6,763 bases of DNA, taken from the NCBI GenBank assembly GCA_964647255.1, contig CAZYGI010000136.1:1-6763 (forward strand). The letters run 5' to 3'. Within the stretch, counting starts at the first letter, position 1. The number at the start of each line of letters is the position of its first letter. Under the pieces are notes generated by a model that was given only the letters and a program-made list of their open reading frames with translations, was not told the origin of the DNA and made no database searches. Below are positions 6,140-6,763 of this stretch, one piece after another. Made by a program: the position numbers and the translations under genes. Origin of the DNA: CAWJEL01 sp964647255. GTDB lineage: Bacteria > Chloroflexota > Anaerolineae > CG2-30-64-16.

Positions 6140-6182
6140 CTGCGGACGGATGTGCACTTTTTCAGTGCACATCCGTCCGCAG
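6140..6182. repeat. Perfect 19-bp inverted repeat with 5-base loop
   Basis: Arms 6140-6158 and 6164-6182 are exact reverse complements, beginning CTGCGGACGG and ending CCGTCCGCAG, with the loop TTTTC. Each arm contains the palindrome GTGCAC. As RNA it would be a very stable stem between the peptide gene and the LanM-like gene. A T-tract follows neither arm, so it is not a textbook terminator. Plausible roles are a partial attenuator or RNase-resistant 3' end that keeps peptide mRNA above enzyme mRNA, an operator, or a recently inserted palindromic element. Confidence 0.85.
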
Positions 6183-6248
6183 TGTCTATCTGGCGCCCCA
6201 TGCCCTGATGACCGCCACAGGAAAACTGAGGGGGGCGACAGTTCTCCG

Positions 6249-6763
6249 ATGAGTGGCCTCAGCGCATCCGATTTTGCCCGCGCCTGGCGGATCGCCCTCG
6301 GCCAGGCCGCGCTGCCCCCACGCCCTGCGGGCGTCTCAGCACAGGCGCTCTTGATCACCGCCGAGCGCATCCCGCCCACCCCCGCCGCGGACATCCCGGA
6401 CGCGCCGGATTCCGCCGGCATCCTCACCCCGGACGACTTCGACCCAGGAGACCTGGCGAGCGCCGGCGGGACGGACGGCCCGGCCGCGGCGGCTGACCCC
6501 GCGGGGTGGCTGCGCGGGGTGGTCGCGCGGGCCAGCACGTGGCGCGAGCGGCTGGCGGCCGATGGATTCATCGGCGAGCCGCCGGCGGACGGGGGGATCG
6601 TGGCTGCGCGGCTGCGGCGTTGGGCCGCCTGCCTCGCCCCAACGGCCGACGCGGGGGAAGCGCTGGCCCGGTTCCAGCGATGGGAGGGCCTCGACGCCGG
6701 GGCCATGGCGCGGGCGGCTGGCCCCGTCCGGCTGCGCGCAGGCGCCGGGCTCCCGGCCTGGGC
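6249..6763 (+). CDS. N-terminal part of a probable LanM-like lanthipeptide synthetase (truncated by window end)
   Basis: 171 residues, open to the end of the window. The last 80 resemble the start of the LanM dehydratase domain as seen in cyanobacterial and Chloroflexota class II enzymes: VVARASTWRERLAADGF (91-107), ARLRRWAACLA (120-130), then ARFQRWEGLDAGAM (140-153), GPVRL (158-162) and LPAW (168-171), in the usual order and spacing. LanM enzymes phosphorylate then eliminate Ser/Thr of a precursor and add Cys thiols to form lanthionine. The catalytic dehydratase residues and the zinc-binding cyclase domain lie beyond the window, so function is not confirmed. About 85 residues precede the recognised part, rich in Pro, Ala and Asp, with hydrophobic stretches only at the start; this looks like an unusual extension, or the true start is later. 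ATG 6249 overlaps TGA of an upstream open frame, and the nearest purine-rich run is 13 bases away. Codons use mostly G or C in third position, supporting a real gene. Confidence 0.6.
   Translation, partial: MSGLSASDFARAWRIALGQAALPPRPAGVSAQALLITAERIPPTPAADIPDAPDSAGILTPDDFDPGDLASAGGTDGPAAAADPAGWLRGVVARASTWRERLAADGFIGEPPADGGIVAARLRRWAACLAPTADAGEALARFQRWEGLDAGAMARAAGPVRLRAGAGLPAW

Larger units (their letters stand above)
6017..6248 (+). other. Hairpin-rich spacer between peptide and LanM-like gene
   Basis: 232 bases without a supported gene. It contains three inverted repeats listed separately, but no hairpin with a following T-tract. A 68-codon frame (6046-6252) crosses it and ends in an ATGA overlap with the next start, but it lacks a ribosome binding site and protein-like composition. 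A GAGGGGGG run (6228-6235) stands 13 bases before the next ATG, farther than usual for a ribosome binding site. Confidence 0.6.

Noticed and set aside
6083..6706. 207-residue minus-strand open frame
   Set aside because: Antisense to the LanM-like region and through the palindrome; low-complexity translation with no ribosome binding site seen, while the plus frame has LanM-like blocks.
1..6763. CRISPR array, tRNA or rRNA genes, insertion sequences
   Set aside because: I saw no regularly spaced direct repeats, no cloverleaf or rRNA-like sequence and no transposase. The only repeats are the short ones listed.

Overview
The window looks like part of a GC-rich bacterial chromosome, most likely from a Chloroflexota (Anaerolineae-like) organism. 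That placement is inference. It rests on high GC, large exported lamin-tail/GEVED proteins with a short hydrophobic C-terminal anchor ending in Arg, and a YxxP-type small peptide next to PqqD- and HprK-like genes. No marker gene fixes the taxonomy.

Left part (1-3460): a small terminator-like hairpin and two degenerate palindromic repeat units lie at the edge. They are followed on the minus strand by one large gene for a secreted multidomain nuclease of the ExeM/NucH type: signal peptide, lamin-tail domain, Ig-like domain, OB-fold region, endonuclease/exonuclease/phosphatase catalytic domain, GEVED domain and C-terminal anchor. A 314-bp divergent intergenic region (3461-3774) holds a candidate promoter for each direction.

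Right part (3775-6763), all plus strand and tightly packed: an exported, Cys-containing protein of unknown function with a C-terminal anchor like that of the nuclease; an HprK-like P-loop kinase whose start overlaps it; a PqqD-like RiPP recognition protein that overlaps the kinase by one base (TAATG); and a 49-residue peptide with a very strong ribosome binding site, missed by ordinary ORF length cut-offs. After a 232-bp hairpin-rich spacer with a perfect 19-bp inverted repeat comes the start of a large protein whose N-terminus resembles LanM (class II lanthipeptide synthetase). It runs off the window.

Reading together: kinase, stand-alone recognition element, leader-core peptide and modifying enzyme form a probable ribosomally synthesised, post-translationally modified peptide (RiPP) locus. 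Its unusual points are that the peptide has Ser and Thr but no Cys, so it cannot form ordinary lanthionine rings; that a PqqD/HprK pair, familiar from lasso peptide loci, sits beside a LanM-like enzyme; and that a surface-anchored protein of unknown function is fused translationally to the head of the operon. The strong inverted repeat between peptide and LanM-like gene may set their expression ratio.
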